Shown: positions 42,531 to 51,648 of the stretch, one piece after another
Layout of the letters: every line of letters starts with the position of its first letter
Position numbering within the stretch: the stretch's first letter is position 1
Source: Saccharibacillus kuerlensis DSM 22868
GTDB lineage: Bacteria; Bacillota; Bacilli; Paenibacillales; Paenibacillaceae
Assembly (NCBI RefSeq): GCF_000378145.1
Contig: NZ_KB899281.1
Coordinates: 62,001 to 126,000 of the forward strand
Length of the DNA stretch: 64,000 nucleotides
Direction of reading: 5' to 3'
Translations under genes and position numbers: made by a program
The notes under the pieces: generated by a model
Told to the model about the DNA's origin: nothing
Seen by the model: the letters and a program-made list of their open reading frames with translations, nothing else
Database searches by the model: none

Positions 42531-44504
42531 ATGGCCGAACAGATCGATACGACGGAACAGACAACGGCTCCTCAGGTCGTTCAAGGATATGATGCGGATG
42601 ACATTCAGGTTCTCGAAGGCCTCGTCGCCGTCCGCAAACGGCCGGGCATGTACATCGGGAGCACCAGCTCCTCCGGCCTGCACCATCTCGTGTGGGAGAT
42701 TATCGATAATGCCGTCGACGAACACTTGGCGAAACATTGCGATCGGATCGAAGTAACTTTAAACAAAGATGGATCTGCGACTGTGCGAGACAACGGACGC
42801 GGAATTCCGACCGGTATGCACAAGAGCGGCGTGCCGACACCGCAGGTCGTCTATACGGTTCTGCACGCGGGCGGCAAATTTGGCGGCGGCGGATACAAGA
42901 AATCCGGGGGTCTGCACGGTGTTGGGGCATCCGTAACCAATGCGCTGTCGGAATGGCTGGAAGTCGAAATTTATCGCGATGGCAAAATTCATCGTCAGCG
43001 CTTCGAATATCGGGTCGACAAGAAGGGTACCGAGCATGTCGGACAACCGGTAACAGGTCTCGAAGTGCTGGGCAATACGCGACAGACCGGCACGAAGGTT
43101 ACGTTCAAGCCGGATATTCGCGTGTTCAAGGCCGGTATCTCATTGAATTACAATACACTGGCCGAGCGGCTGCAGGAGATCGCGTTTCTGAACTCGGGAC
43201 TTCGAATCGTACTGACCGATCTGCGCACCGACACTTCCGACGAATTCTATTACGAAGGCGGAGCCAAGCAGTTTGTTGAATTTTTGAACGAAGGCAAGGA
43301 AGTTCTTCATGAAGTTATTCGCTTCTATGCTGAGAAAGATGAGATTGAAGTAGAGGTCGCTTTCCAGTACAACGCCGGTTACACGGAGACGATTGCTTCA
43401 TTCGTGAACTCGATCCCGACACGCGGCGGCGGTACGCACGAAACCGGCTTTAAAACGGCTTATACAAGAGTATTGAACGAGTATGCACGCAAGACGGGCG
43501 TATTGAAAGAGAAAGACAAGAACCTTGAAGGCGGAGACCTGCGCGAAGGCATGATGGCCGTAATCAGCGTCAAGATGGGCGATGTTGAATTCGTCGGCCA
43601 GACCAAAGATCAGCTGGGCAGTGCTTCGGCACGCGGTGCGGTCGATTCTGTTGTATCGGAGAAAACAGCACGGTTTTTGGAAGAGAATCCCCAGGTTGCG
43701 CAGGTACTGATTCGCAAAGCCGTTCAAGCGTCAAAAGCACGCGAAGCGGCACGCAAAGCGCGCGACGAGATGCGTACAGGCAAGAAGCGCAGCGAAAGTT
43801 CGAATCTGGGCGGTAAATTGACGCCGGCACAGTCCAAAGACTTTACTAAAACCGAGCTGTTTATTGTCGAAGGCGACTCTGCAGGCGGTTCAGCCAAACA
43901 AGGACGCGATTCCAAAATTCAGGCAATCCTTCCGCTGAAGGGCAAGCCATTGAATCCGGAGAAGGCCAAGCTGGCTGAGATTCTGAAGAATGAGGAGTAT
44001 CGTGCAATCGTCTCGGCGATCGGCGCCGGTATCGGTCCGGAATTTGCGATTGAAGACAGCAACTTTTCTAAGATCGTGATTATGACCGACGCAGATACCG
44101 ACGGCGCGCATATTCAGGTGCTGCTTTTGACCTTCTTCTACCGGTACATGAAACCGATGATCGATCAGGGAAGAGTTTACATTGCCCAGCCGCCGCTCTT
44201 TAAGATCACACGTAAAGGGTCCCGCAAGAACGAGGTCGTTTATGCATGGAGTGACGAAGAGTTGGAGAAGCTGACCAAGGGCGGTAAAAGCTTCGAACTG
44301 CAGCGTTACAAAGGTCTTGGCGAGATGAACCCGGATCAGCTTTGGGAGACGACGATGGATCCGACAACCCGAACACTGTTAAGGGTGCAGGTTGAAGATG
44401 CGGCGAAGGCGGAGCGTCGTGTATCCACATTGATGGGGGACAAGGTCGATCCGCGCAAGCGTTGGATCGTAGAAAATGTGGACTTTACCGAAGTCGAAGA
44501 ATAA
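42531..44504 (+). CDS. parE: DNA topoisomerase IV subunit B
   Basis: ATPase subunit of the type II topoisomerase that separates daughter chromosomes. The 657-residue protein has GHKL motifs (EIIDNAVDEHL, DNGRGIP, GLHGVGASVTNAL) and the TOPRIM residues in VEGDSAGGSAKQGRD and TDADTDGAHI. The length and the absence of a long insertion fit Gram-positive ParE. Pairing with ParC, and not with a GyrA next to recF/gyrB, supports the topo IV assignment. A probable -10 (TACAAT) lies near 42478. parC follows after 24 nt. Confidence 0.95.
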   Translation: MAEQIDTTEQTTAPQVVQGYDADDIQVLEGLVAVRKRPGMYIGSTSSSGLHHLVWEIIDNAVDEHLAKHCDRIEVTLNKDGSATVRDNGRGIPTGMHKSGVPTPQVVYTVLHAGGKFGGGGYKKSGGLHGVGASVTNALSEWLEVEIYRDGKIHRQRFEYRVDKKGTEHVGQPVTGLEVLGNTRQTGTKVTFKPDIRVFKAGISLNYNTLAERLQEIAFLNSGLRIVLTDLRTDTSDEFYYEGGAKQFVEFLNEGKEVLHEVIRFYAEKDEIEVEVAFQYNAGYTETIASFVNSIPTRGGGTHETGFKTAYTRVLNEYARKTGVLKEKDKNLEGGDLREGMMAVISVKMGDVEFVGQTKDQLGSASARGAVDSVVSEKTARFLEENPQVAQVLIRKAVQASKAREAARKARDEMRTGKKRSESSNLGGKLTPAQSKDFTKTELFIVEGDSAGGSAKQGRDSKIQAILPLKGKPLNPEKAKLAEILKNEEYRAIVSAIGAGIGPEFAIEDSNFSKIVIMTDADTDGAHIQVLLLTFFYRYMKPMIDQGRVYIAQPPLFKITRKGSRKNEVVYAWSDEELEKLTKGGKSFELQRYKGLGEMNPDQLWETTMDPTTRTLLRVQVEDAAKAERRVSTLMGDKVDPRKRWIVENVDFTEVEE

Positions 44505-44528
44505 GCGACAGAAGGGGATTTTGAACCA

Positions 44529-46985
44529 ATGAGCATACCGGAAGAACAATTCAAACCGGCTTTTCTCGAAGAAGTGGTCGGCGACCGCTTCGGCCGGTAT
44601 TCCAAATATATCATCCAGGACCGGGCTATTCCCGATGTTCGAGACGGGCTTAAGCCGGTTCAACGCCGGATTTTGTACGCCATGTACGAATCGGGCAACA
44701 CTCCGGAAAAAGGCTATCGCAAATCGGCCAAAACGGTCGGAGATGTTATGGGTAACTACCACCCGCACGGTGACTCTTCGATCTATGAAGGTATGGTGCG
44801 AATGGCACAGCCTTGGAAAATGGCGCACACCCTCGTTGACGGACACGGAAACTGGGGTTCGATTGATGACGATCCAGCGGCAGCAATGCGTTATACGGAA
44901 GCGCGTTTATCGACGATAGCGATGGAAATTCTGCGTGATATCGACAAGCGAACTGTCCAGTTCAAAGACAATTTTGACAATACGGCCAAAGAACCGGTCG
45001 TACTGCCGGCCCGCTATCCGAACCTGCTGGTAAACGGTGTCAGCGGGATTTCGGCAGGTTTTGCAACGGAAATTCCAACGCATAATCTGCGGGAAGTGAT
45101 CGATGCCTGTATTGCAGTCATGGAAGACCCTGAGATTGATCTGGACGGCATTATGCAGCATATTAAAGGACCGGACTTCCCGACAGGCGGCATTGTAATG
45201 GGCGAAGCCGGCATTCGTGAAGCTTACTCGACCGGACGCGGCAAGATTCAAGTGCGTTCACGGACAGAAATTGAAAGTTTGCGCGGAGGCAAGCAGCAGA
45301 TCGTAGTTACTCAAATTCCTTATCAAGTCGTCAAATCAAGGCTTGTAACAGCGATGGAAAACATTCGGCTGGAAAAAAAGGTCGAAGGAATCGCCGAAGT
45401 TCGTGACGAAAGCGGACGCGAAGGCATGCGTATCGTTGTTGAATTGAAAAAAGATGCGGATGCAAACGGAATATTGGCGTATCTGTTGAAGAAAACCGAT
45501 CTTCAGGTCAGCTATAACTTCAATATGGTAGCAATTGTTAACAAAGCGCCGCAGCAGCTTGGAGTCAAAGCTATTCTGGAAGCTTATATCGCTCACCAAC
45601 GCGAAGTCATCACCAAGCGGACTTCGCATGAGTTGGAAAAAGCCAAAGATCGCTCTCACGTATTGGAAGGTCTCGTCAAAGCGCTGAATATTTTGGACGA
45701 AGTGGTTGCAGCCATTCGCGCTTCGAAGAACCGACAAGACGCGCAGAACAATTTGCAGTGGATGTTCGGATTCACCGAGCGTCAAGCTGATTCGATCCTG
45801 ACACTCCAACTGTACCGCTTGACCAACCTCGAGATTAACCAGCTTGAGAAGGAACATGCGGAGCTTGAGAAACGGATCGCAGTACTGGAAGGCATATTGT
45901 CCAGCGCTCGCAAGTTGAACAATGTAATCCGTAAAGAATTAACGGAAATACGCGATAAATACGGAATCGACCGTCGTTCCGAGCTGCAAAGCGAGGTTGA
46001 AGAAATTAAGCTTAATCTGGAAGTTATGATTCCGCAGGAAGACGTAATCGTCTCTCTGTCGCAAGAAGGATATATCAAACGTACAGGTATGCCTTCGTTC
46101 ACCCGTTCAGGCAGCGACCGTAATGCTTCCGGTGCGCGGGAAGACGATTATATTCGTCAACTGCTTGATGTAAGTACGCTTGATCGGCTGCTTGTGTTTA
46201 CTCAGCGTGGACAGTTCTATCTGCTGCCAGTACATCAGATTCCGGAGTTCAAATGGAAGGATAATGGCACTGCGATCGTTAACGTGATTCCGCTTGATCG
46301 GGAAGAGCGGATTGTCTCCATCATTCCGGTTAAAGAATTGGAAGAATCAGAGCAGTCGCTCGTATTCGTTACCCGTAAAGGACAGGTCAAACGAACTGCA
46401 CTGCGCGAGTATGCAACCAAGCGAAGCGGAGGAGTTGCCGCCTGCAAGCTCGGTGACGGAGATGAAGTGCTGCAGGTTACCCTCAGCGATGGAGATAAAG
46501 ACCTGCTGTTGGTAACGGCAGAAGGTATGAGTATCCGTTTTGGTGAACAGGAAGTGTCCGCGATGGGCCGAGTATCCGCGGGGGTACGCGGAATTCAGCT
46601 CAAAGAAGGCGATGAAGTGACGGCAGCATTGTTTGTCACCGGCGACGACGGAGAGGTGCTGGTTGTCAGCGATCTTGGATATGCGAAACGCTCAATGCTG
46701 CTTGAATATCCATCCCAAAGCCGCGGAGGCAAGGGAATTGCGACATTTGAATTCAAGGAAGGCAAGCGGGTGAAACCGAACGGCAGCCGTTTGGTCGGTG
46801 CTTACAATACACGGGAAAGCCTGCCTGCAACCGCAGTACTCTCCAATGGAAACAAGATTGAGTTTCCGGCGAGTAAGGCGTCATTGACCGAGCGTAAGCA
46901 TATCGGCAAAGCACTTGTTGCGGTCGACAAACCGGATACAATCGTTGATCTGCTTCCTTCGTTCGAGCGGGAATCCACAGTTTGA
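44529..46985 (+). CDS. parC: DNA topoisomerase IV subunit A
   Basis: Breakage-reunion subunit. The 818-residue protein shows the winged helix with [16 protein letters not shown], where the quinolone-determining serine is wild-type, and the catalytic tyrosine in [11 protein letters not shown]. The long coiled-coil gate follows, then a C-terminal beta-pinwheel from about residue 500. Repeating blade segments such as [10 protein letters not shown] are present. It is translated from an ATG after AGAAGGGGATT, in one operon with parE. Confidence 0.95.
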   Translation: MSIPEEQFKPAFLEEVVGDRFGRYSKYIIQDRAIPDVRDGLKPVQRRILYAMYESGNTPEKGYRKSAKTVGDVMGNYHPHGDSSIYEGMVRMAQPWKMAHTLVDGHGNWGSIDDDPAAAMRYTEARLSTIAMEILRDIDKRTVQFKDNFDNTAKEPVVLPARYPNLLVNGVSGISAGFATEIPTHNLREVIDACIAVMEDPEIDLDGIMQHIKGPDFPTGGIVMGEAGIREAYSTGRGKIQVRSRTEIESLRGGKQQIVVTQIPYQVVKSRLVTAMENIRLEKKVEGIAEVRDESGREGMRIVVELKKDADANGILAYLLKKTDLQVSYNFNMVAIVNKAPQQLGVKAILEAYIAHQREVITKRTSHELEKAKDRSHVLEGLVKALNILDEVVAAIRASKNRQDAQNNLQWMFGFTERQADSILTLQLYRLTNLEINQLEKEHAELEKRIAVLEGILSSARKLNNVIRKELTEIRDKYGIDRRSELQSEVEEIKLNLEVMIPQEDVIVSLSQEGYIKRTGMPSFTRSGSDRNASGAREDDYIRQLLDVSTLDRLLVFTQRGQFYLLPVHQIPEFKWKDNGTAIVNVIPLDREERIVSIIPVKELEESEQSLVFVTRKGQVKRTALREYATKRSGGVAACKLGDGDEVLQVTLSDGDKDLLLVTAEGMSIRFGEQEVSAMGRVSAGVRGIQLKEGDEVTAALFVTGDDGEVLVVSDLGYAKRSMLLEYPSQSRGGKGIATFEFKEGKRVKPNGSRLVGAYNTRESLPATAVLSNGNKIEFPASKASLTERKHIGKALVAVDKPDTIVDLLPSFERESTV

Positions 46986-47035
46986 AAATTCGGATTATAA
47001 AGAAGTCAGTGAGAAGTTAAATGTAATGACCGATT

Positions 47036-47083
47036 GCAGACTGAATAGAAAGCAGACTGAATAGAAAGCAGACTGAATAGAAA
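47036..47083 (+). repeat. Three exact tandem copies of a 16-bp unit
   Basis: GCAGACTGAATAGAAA occurs three times without a break (47036-47051, 47052-47067, 47068-47083) between the parC stop and its terminator. Confidence 0.97.
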
Positions 47084-47130
47084 AAAGGCCTTTCGAAAGC
47101 TGGACTTACAGCTTCGAAAGGCCTTTTTAT
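47082..47130 (+). terminator. Rho-independent terminator after parC
   Basis: AAAAAGGCCTTTCGAAAGC pairs with GCTTCGAAAGGCCTTTTT around TGGACTTACA. Confidence 0.93.
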
Positions 47131-47226
47131 TTTGATCGTTTCATATCGTTTGATCATTTCGTTTTGTCGTTTTATCTTATTGTATAGAGCTGTTCATCTG
47201 TTATCTGCCATCTATCGGACTGCTGT

Positions 47227-47955
47227 CTATTCGCCATGTTCCAGTTCATTTTGGAGCAGCTTGTAGACATTGTCCGGCCACTGGCTCCAAGGAGCCGTAT
47301 CTGGCGGCAGTGAAATCAACAGCGTTGATTCCTTGCTTACCGGATGCGGGAAACGCAGACGTACCGACCACAGCGCGATCTGCTCGCCGGGCTTCGTCAA
47401 TGACGCGCCGTATTTCTGATCGCCGAACAGAGGACAGCCGATCGTACTCATCTGCACACGAATCTGATGCGAACGACCGGTATGCAGCTCAACGCGGACA
47501 AGAGCCCTTTTACCGTCGTCCGCAAGCACCGTATAGTCCAAAATGGCTTCTTTGGCGCCTGGGGTACCTTTAGGTACAGAGGTAACGGTGTTGCTGCGCT
47601 CGTTTTTTAAAAGGTAATGCACCAGCCTGCCTTCGCGCTCTCGAGGCACGCCGTTTGTTACGGCTGCATACGTTTTGCGAATCGAATGCGTGCGCACCGA
47701 GTCGGATAGGCGTGACGCCGCTTTGGATGTCTTGGCAAAAATCATGGCTCCACCGACAGGACGATCCAGACGATGAACAAGACCAAGAAAGACATTGCCG
47801 GGTTTATCATGTCGGATCTTCAAATCGTTCTTGAGCAGCGTGAGCATGTCTGCGTCGCCGCTTGCGTCTTCCTGTACCGGTATATTGACGGGCTTAACGA
47901 CACCGAGAAGATGATTATCTTCCAGCAGCACCGGAATGCCGGACAGTCCGTTCAT
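47227..47955 (-). CDS. RluA-family RNA pseudouridine synthase
   Basis: A 242-residue enzyme converting uridine to pseudouridine in rRNA or tRNA. The catalytic aspartate lies in LVHRLDRPVGGAM, and ELHTGRSHQIRVQMSTIGCPL is the second conserved motif. The usual T-S-G after HRLD is replaced by P-V-G-G, so it is a diverged branch. No S4 domain precedes it. The ATG at 47955 overlaps the stop of the methyltransferase gene (TGATG), so translation is coupled to another RNA-modifying enzyme. Confidence 0.93.
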   Translation of the reverse strand: MNGLSGIPVLLEDNHLLGVVKPVNIPVQEDASGDADMLTLLKNDLKIRHDKPGNVFLGLVHRLDRPVGGAMIFAKTSKAASRLSDSVRTHSIRKTYAAVTNGVPREREGRLVHYLLKNERSNTVTSVPKGTPGAKEAILDYTVLADDGKRALVRVELHTGRSHQIRVQMSTIGCPLFGDQKYGASLTKPGEQIALWSVRLRFPHPVSKESTLLISLPPDTAPWSQWPDNVYKLLQNELEHGE

Positions 47956-48824
47956 CAGTTCGACTCCCAGCGTCCGAGGATGCCGCATGGCAGCGTCAAT
48001 CCGGAACGGCTGATCGGAAGACCGATTTCGCCTGCGCTGATTTGACCGCCGTAACGCGGTTTCATCGTCATTTCGAGCATATTGGACAGCACAGTCGGAG
48101 AAATGCCGGTCGTATAAGAGTTGATCAGCATGAACAGCGGATTATCCGACAGAATCTGCATGCATGATTCGAGGAACGGATAAAGACTGGATTCCAGCTT
48201 CCATGTTTCGCCGTTAGGTCCGCGTCCGTAAGAAGGAGGGTCCATGATGATTGCATCGTACTTGTTGCCGCGGCGCTGTTCGCGCTGTACGAACTTGAAC
48301 ACGTCGTCCGTGATGAAGCGCACGGGACGGTCACTCAACCCCGAGAGCTGAATATTTTCCTTTGCCCATTGAACCATACCTTTTGCCGCATCGACATGTA
48401 CGACGCTGGCACCGGCGTAAGCCGCAGCAACCGTTGCGCCGCCCGTATAGGCAAACAGATTGAGTACTTGAATCGGACGTCCGGCATTCTGGATTTTGTC
48501 CATCATCCAGCTCCAGTTGGCGGCTTGTTCCGGGAAGAGTCCTGTATGCTTGAAGCTGGTTGGTTTGATATAAAATTTAAGCTTATCGTCATAAGAGATC
48601 GTCCAGCGATCCGGCAGCTGTTTTTTCCAAGTCCAGCTTCCGCCGCCCGACGAACTGCGATGATAATGACCTGCGGTTTCCCGCCATGGTCCGCTCTCAT
48701 CCGCGATTGGCCAAATAATTTGCGGGTCCGGACGCCGCAGCACGACATCGCCCCAACGTTCCAGCTTGTCGCCTGCACCGGTATCAATCAATTCATAATC
48801 TTTCCAAAGATCAGCCATATACAT
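47955..48824 (-). CDS. Class I SAM-dependent methyltransferase (RlmI-like)
   Basis: A 289-residue cytoplasmic methyltransferase. The SAM-binding loop is LFAYTGGATVAAAYAGA (about residues 120-136), then VVHVDAAKGMVQWAKENI and the active-site motif IMDPPSYGRG, typical of rRNA methyltransferases of the RlmI type. The N-terminal part lacks a PUA domain. GGGTGG lies 10 nt before the ATG at 48824; a second ATG 6 nt on is possible. It forms an operon with the pseudouridine synthase gene. Confidence 0.88.
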   Translation of the reverse strand: MYMADLWKDYELIDTGAGDKLERWGDVVLRRPDPQIIWPIADESGPWRETAGHYHRSSSGGGSWTWKKQLPDRWTISYDDKLKFYIKPTSFKHTGLFPEQAANWSWMMDKIQNAGRPIQVLNLFAYTGGATVAAAYAGASVVHVDAAKGMVQWAKENIQLSGLSDRPVRFITDDVFKFVQREQRRGNKYDAIIMDPPSYGRGPNGETWKLESSLYPFLESCMQILSDNPLFMLINSYTTGISPTVLSNMLEMTMKPRYGGQISAGEIGLPISRSGLTLPCGILGRWESN

Positions 48825-48933
48825 ATTGTTTAAACCACCCTTATCTTGTCGTTGTTGCTCGCCGAGAAACGCATCATTCCCAGAGTATTATTGTACCTGA
48901 GGAGGGGGTAAAAAGCCAGAATTTCAAAAGTAT

Positions 48934-48963
48934 TTGACATTGATAATCATTATCATTTATGAT
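48934..48963 (+). promoter_or_regulatory. Promoter with a perfect Fur box driving the flavodoxin operon
   Basis: TTGACA (48934-48939) and TATGAT (48958-48963) are 18 nt apart. Between them TGATAATCATTATCA (48941-48955) is a perfect 7-1-7 Fur inverted repeat. Iron-loaded Fur should block this promoter, so the operon should be on when iron is scarce. Confidence 0.9.
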
Positions 48964-49030
48964 GTTGCATATTAAAGAGCCGTTACACAGAAATGCTGGT
49001 TCACATACAATAAATTTTGGAGGATCAATC

Positions 49031-49480
49031 ATGAGCAAACTCATCTTAATATATGCCAGTATGACCGGAAATACAGAAGAAATGTCGGAACTGATTACAA
49101 GTGGTATTGAAGAGGCAGGCGGCGAGTTAACCGTAAAGATGGCCGAGGATTGCAATGCGGATATTCTTATGGATTATGACGGTATTATTTTGGGTGCTTA
49201 TACCTGGGGAGACGGCGAACTTCCGGATGAATTTCTGGATTTTTATGACGAAATGGATGAGCTGGATCTGTCGGGGAAAAAAGCGGCCGTGTTCGGCAGC
49301 GGCGATACCGTATACGAGCAGTTTGCCAAAGCGGTCGACCTGCTGCAGGAAAAGCTGGTGGAACGCGGGGCGGAGATGGTGTTGGAACCTTTGAAGCTGG
49401 AATTGAATCCTTCGGGCGACGAACGTGAAGCGTGCCGCTCGTTTGGCAAACATTTTGCTGGGAGTGCGGTTAGTGTATGA
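49031..49480 (+). CDS. Flavodoxin, iron-starvation controlled
   Basis: A 149-residue FMN electron carrier that replaces ferredoxin when iron is low. The phosphate-binding loop is SMTGNTEEMSE (residues 10-20), followed by LGAYTWGDGELPDEF and FGSGDTVYEQFAKAVD around the flavin. The ATG at 49031 has GGAGG 9 nt upstream; in-frame codons back to 48959 lie in the promoter. The perfect Fur box upstream fits this role. It overlaps the next gene by 4 nt (ATGA). Confidence 0.95.
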   Translation: MSKLILIYASMTGNTEEMSELITSGIEEAGGELTVKMAEDCNADILMDYDGIILGAYTWGDGELPDEFLDFYDEMDELDLSGKKAAVFGSGDTVYEQFAKAVDLLQEKLVERGAEMVLEPLKLELNPSGDEREACRSFGKHFAGSAVSV

Positions 49481-50241
49481 GGGATGTCAGAGAATCTCCT
49501 TCGCAAAACAGCGGTGAACTTCGGCTGCTGAAGGACTATCGGCTTGAAAGCTGGCTGGCTTCGGGACGATATCCGCAGAGAGAAATCAGGTCCAATCGCG
49601 GAACAAGAGAAGATTACCATTGGACACAGCGTGTGCAGTACGCGGTCGGACATGCAGTCAACCGGTTTTATTCGATACAGCCGGAATTTCGAAGTCAAGC
49701 TGATACTGCAGAATTGGTTGATTATCGCTGGCCGCGCAAAATTTCTTATTTTGATTCGGAGAAAAGTTACTGGGAATTGAAAGATCGGGTAACGGATCAT
49801 TTGGCTTCCTTTTTTGCATCCAACGGTTATGAAGGGCAGCGTCCCGTTATGCTCTATGAACAGTTCGAGACAGAGGTTACCGATCTGGGTATCGACCTGT
49901 CGATGGTGTTTCAAGCAGTCTGGCAGAACGAAAACCTTACAGGACTGCATCTTCAAAAGTTTGTTGTCGATTATGACCCAGAAGTCCTGGACGGATATCG
50001 GCATGCCGCACGAGTGTTTTGCAGAGAGGCATTCGGATCCGATCCGGAAACGATAGAAATTTATAAGGTACTGAGCGGAGAGCGTATAGAGCTTGATCTA
50101 AAGGGTATACCGTATGAAAAATCGCTCGATTATCTGCGCTTGGCTTATGGCAGCATGGAGACGGATTACAAACAAGAACCTTGTACATACAGGAGCTGCC
50201 GGCAAGAGCCTGAAGGGGAAACCGGATTTCGGGTCTGCTGA
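49477..50241 (+). CDS. Unknown protein coupled to the flavodoxin gene
   Basis: A 254-residue protein without signal peptide or membrane segment. It is translated from an ATG overlapping the flavodoxin stop, after GGGAG, so it shares the Fur-controlled promoter. The middle region, GIDLSMVFQAV followed by GLHLQKFVVDYDPEVLDGYR and then IEIYKVLSGERIELDL, faintly resembles the core of PD-(D/E)xK nuclease-like folds; this is a weak impression only. The Cys-containing tail (CTYRSCRQ) is not an obvious metal site. I do not recognise the family. Confidence 0.75.
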   Translation: MRDVRESPSQNSGELRLLKDYRLESWLASGRYPQREIRSNRGTREDYHWTQRVQYAVGHAVNRFYSIQPEFRSQADTAELVDYRWPRKISYFDSEKSYWELKDRVTDHLASFFASNGYEGQRPVMLYEQFETEVTDLGIDLSMVFQAVWQNENLTGLHLQKFVVDYDPEVLDGYRHAARVFCREAFGSDPETIEIYKVLSGERIELDLKGIPYEKSLDYLRLAYGSMETDYKQEPCTYRSCRQEPEGETGFRVC

Positions 50242-50297
50242 TTTTCACCGAACTGCTTCCGTGCTGTCTGAAGGGACGATTATGAAGTACAACTGCA

Positions 50298-50345
50298 AAA
50301 AAGCCTTGTCCAAGCTGCACTTTCGCGGCCGGACAGGGCTTTTGA
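50298..50345. terminator. Bidirectional terminator between convergent genes
   Basis: AAAAGCCTTGTCC pairs with GGACAGGGCTTTT, with T-rich flanks on both strands. It serves the flavodoxin operon and the GNAT gene. Confidence 0.85.
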
Positions 50346-50384
50346 TTGTGATGCGTCAATTGCAGATGGCACACCGGTATCTTT

Positions 50385-51239
50385 TCACTTGTTCAGCTCA
50401 TAGTAATCCTGTACAGCGTAAGAACGGAAGCCGCAGCTTTCATATAGATACAGAGCATTTTCATTCTGTGTCTCCACACTGATATACGGACGGCGTCCCC
50501 TATCGTTCTCCCGGGAGATAATTTTGTTCAGAATGTTCCGACCGATACCTCGACCTCGAAAGGAAGCATCGATGACAAGCCCGAATATCCAAGCCTGATC
50601 CGGAATATCATAATCCATGACAAATGTTCCGACCGTTTGATCGTCAAGCAGGATCATGCTGCGGCTGCGATTAACGCTGCGGCTTTCTTCATTTAACATG
50701 TCATCCATGTCTTCTGCGCTCATATCGAAACCGTCTGCGCACAAATGCAGCACAGCATTCCTATCCAACGGTTTATACGCCCGGTGGGAGACCAATGGAA
50801 GGGCGTGTGAGTGATCGGCAGCAGCTTTTTTGACCGCCACATCGGCGTGCCAAGCCATCTCATGTTCCGAAAAAGCGTAGCGGCATCGGACTTTCTTCAG
50901 CCATTCGGGCGCAGTTAAGGAAGCTTTCGGCGCATTCAGCAGAATAGTAGGGGTGGAATCCAATCTGCCAGAGGATAATGCTTCGTTCCAAAGCTTGGTG
51001 AAAATACCCTGTCTTCGGCAGTCGGGATGTACCATGCCGCAGACTTCAAACTGTCCACCGAAGCCGTAAAGCCCGAGAAAACCGACCAAATTTTCGTTTT
51101 CGTAGTGAAAATAATCCATGCCTTCCTGCCGCGTATCCATTTTGAGCATATCGCCATTCAGCTTAAGCGAAATATGGTCGGCCTGTTCACAGATGCGCTG
51201 CAGAGTCTCGATTTCTTGAATTTGTTGTTCGTTCAGCAA
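50385..51239 (-). CDS. Double GNAT-domain acetyltransferase
   Basis: A 284-residue protein with two GNAT units. The N-terminal one (about 20-130) contains CGMVHPDCRRQGIFTKLWNE. The C-terminal one (about 150-284) contains LVIDASFRGRGIGRNILNKI and NENALYLYESCGFRSY. Both acetyl-CoA loops look usable. The start is a TTG at 51239 with AGGAGG 5 nt upstream. It is transcribed alone. Substrate unknown. Confidence 0.88.
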   Translation of the reverse strand: MLNEQQIQEIETLQRICEQADHISLKLNGDMLKMDTRQEGMDYFHYENENLVGFLGLYGFGGQFEVCGMVHPDCRRQGIFTKLWNEALSSGRLDSTPTILLNAPKASLTAPEWLKKVRCRYAFSEHEMAWHADVAVKKAAADHSHALPLVSHRAYKPLDRNAVLHLCADGFDMSAEDMDDMLNEESRSVNRSRSMILLDDQTVGTFVMDYDIPDQAWIFGLVIDASFRGRGIGRNILNKIISRENDRGRRPYISVETQNENALYLYESCGFRSYAVQDYYELNK

Positions 51240-51312
51240 ATGGGCCTCCTATGACGAATGGTAGTTATCAAGTATAACGATTATAGCATAGTGATTTTCC
51301 AAGTTATACAAA

Positions 51313-51349
51313 AAGACCCGGATACAGCTTAATGCTGTATCCGGGTCTT
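51313..51349 (-). terminator. Rho-independent terminator after yjfB
   Basis: AAGACCCGGATACAGC pairs perfectly with GCTGTATCCGGGTCTT; on the minus strand it runs into TTTTTGTAT. Confidence 0.92.
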
Positions 51350-51369
51350 CAAGCCCTGCTGACTGCGCA

Positions 51370-51546
51370 TTACGCGCGAATGTCGATCGAACTGCCAAGA
51401 TGAGGAGTTACACTTGTCTCAAGCATTTTGGCCATCTGATCTCCCTGCTGCTTGGCCTGATCCATCGAGACGTTCATCACTTGAAGCGAAGCCTGCTGAA
51501 CGAGGGCGACCTGACTCATTGCTGTAGAAAGTCCTGCGATATCCAT
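51370..51546 (-). CDS. yjfB: YjfB-family small protein
   Basis: A 58-residue protein starting MDIAGLSTAMSQVALVQQAS, the signature opening of the YjfB family, and containing VMNVSMDQAKQQGDQMAKML. The ATG at 51546 has AAAGGAGG upstream; the 24-codon extension to 51618 has no support. The family is annotated as a putative motility protein because of its occurrence in flagellated Bacillota, with no known biochemical role. No flagellar genes adjoin it here. Confidence 0.88.
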   Translation of the reverse strand: MDIAGLSTAMSQVALVQQASLQVMNVSMDQAKQQGDQMAKMLETSVTPHLGSSIDIRA

Positions 51547-51648
51547 ATTGATTTCCTCCTTTTTGGCTGCCCACTCGGGGGTCCTTTTGGACATAAGCCT
51601 ATTATCTTTATCGGCCAATGATGCTAGCTAAATGATAGGTTTTTTTGA

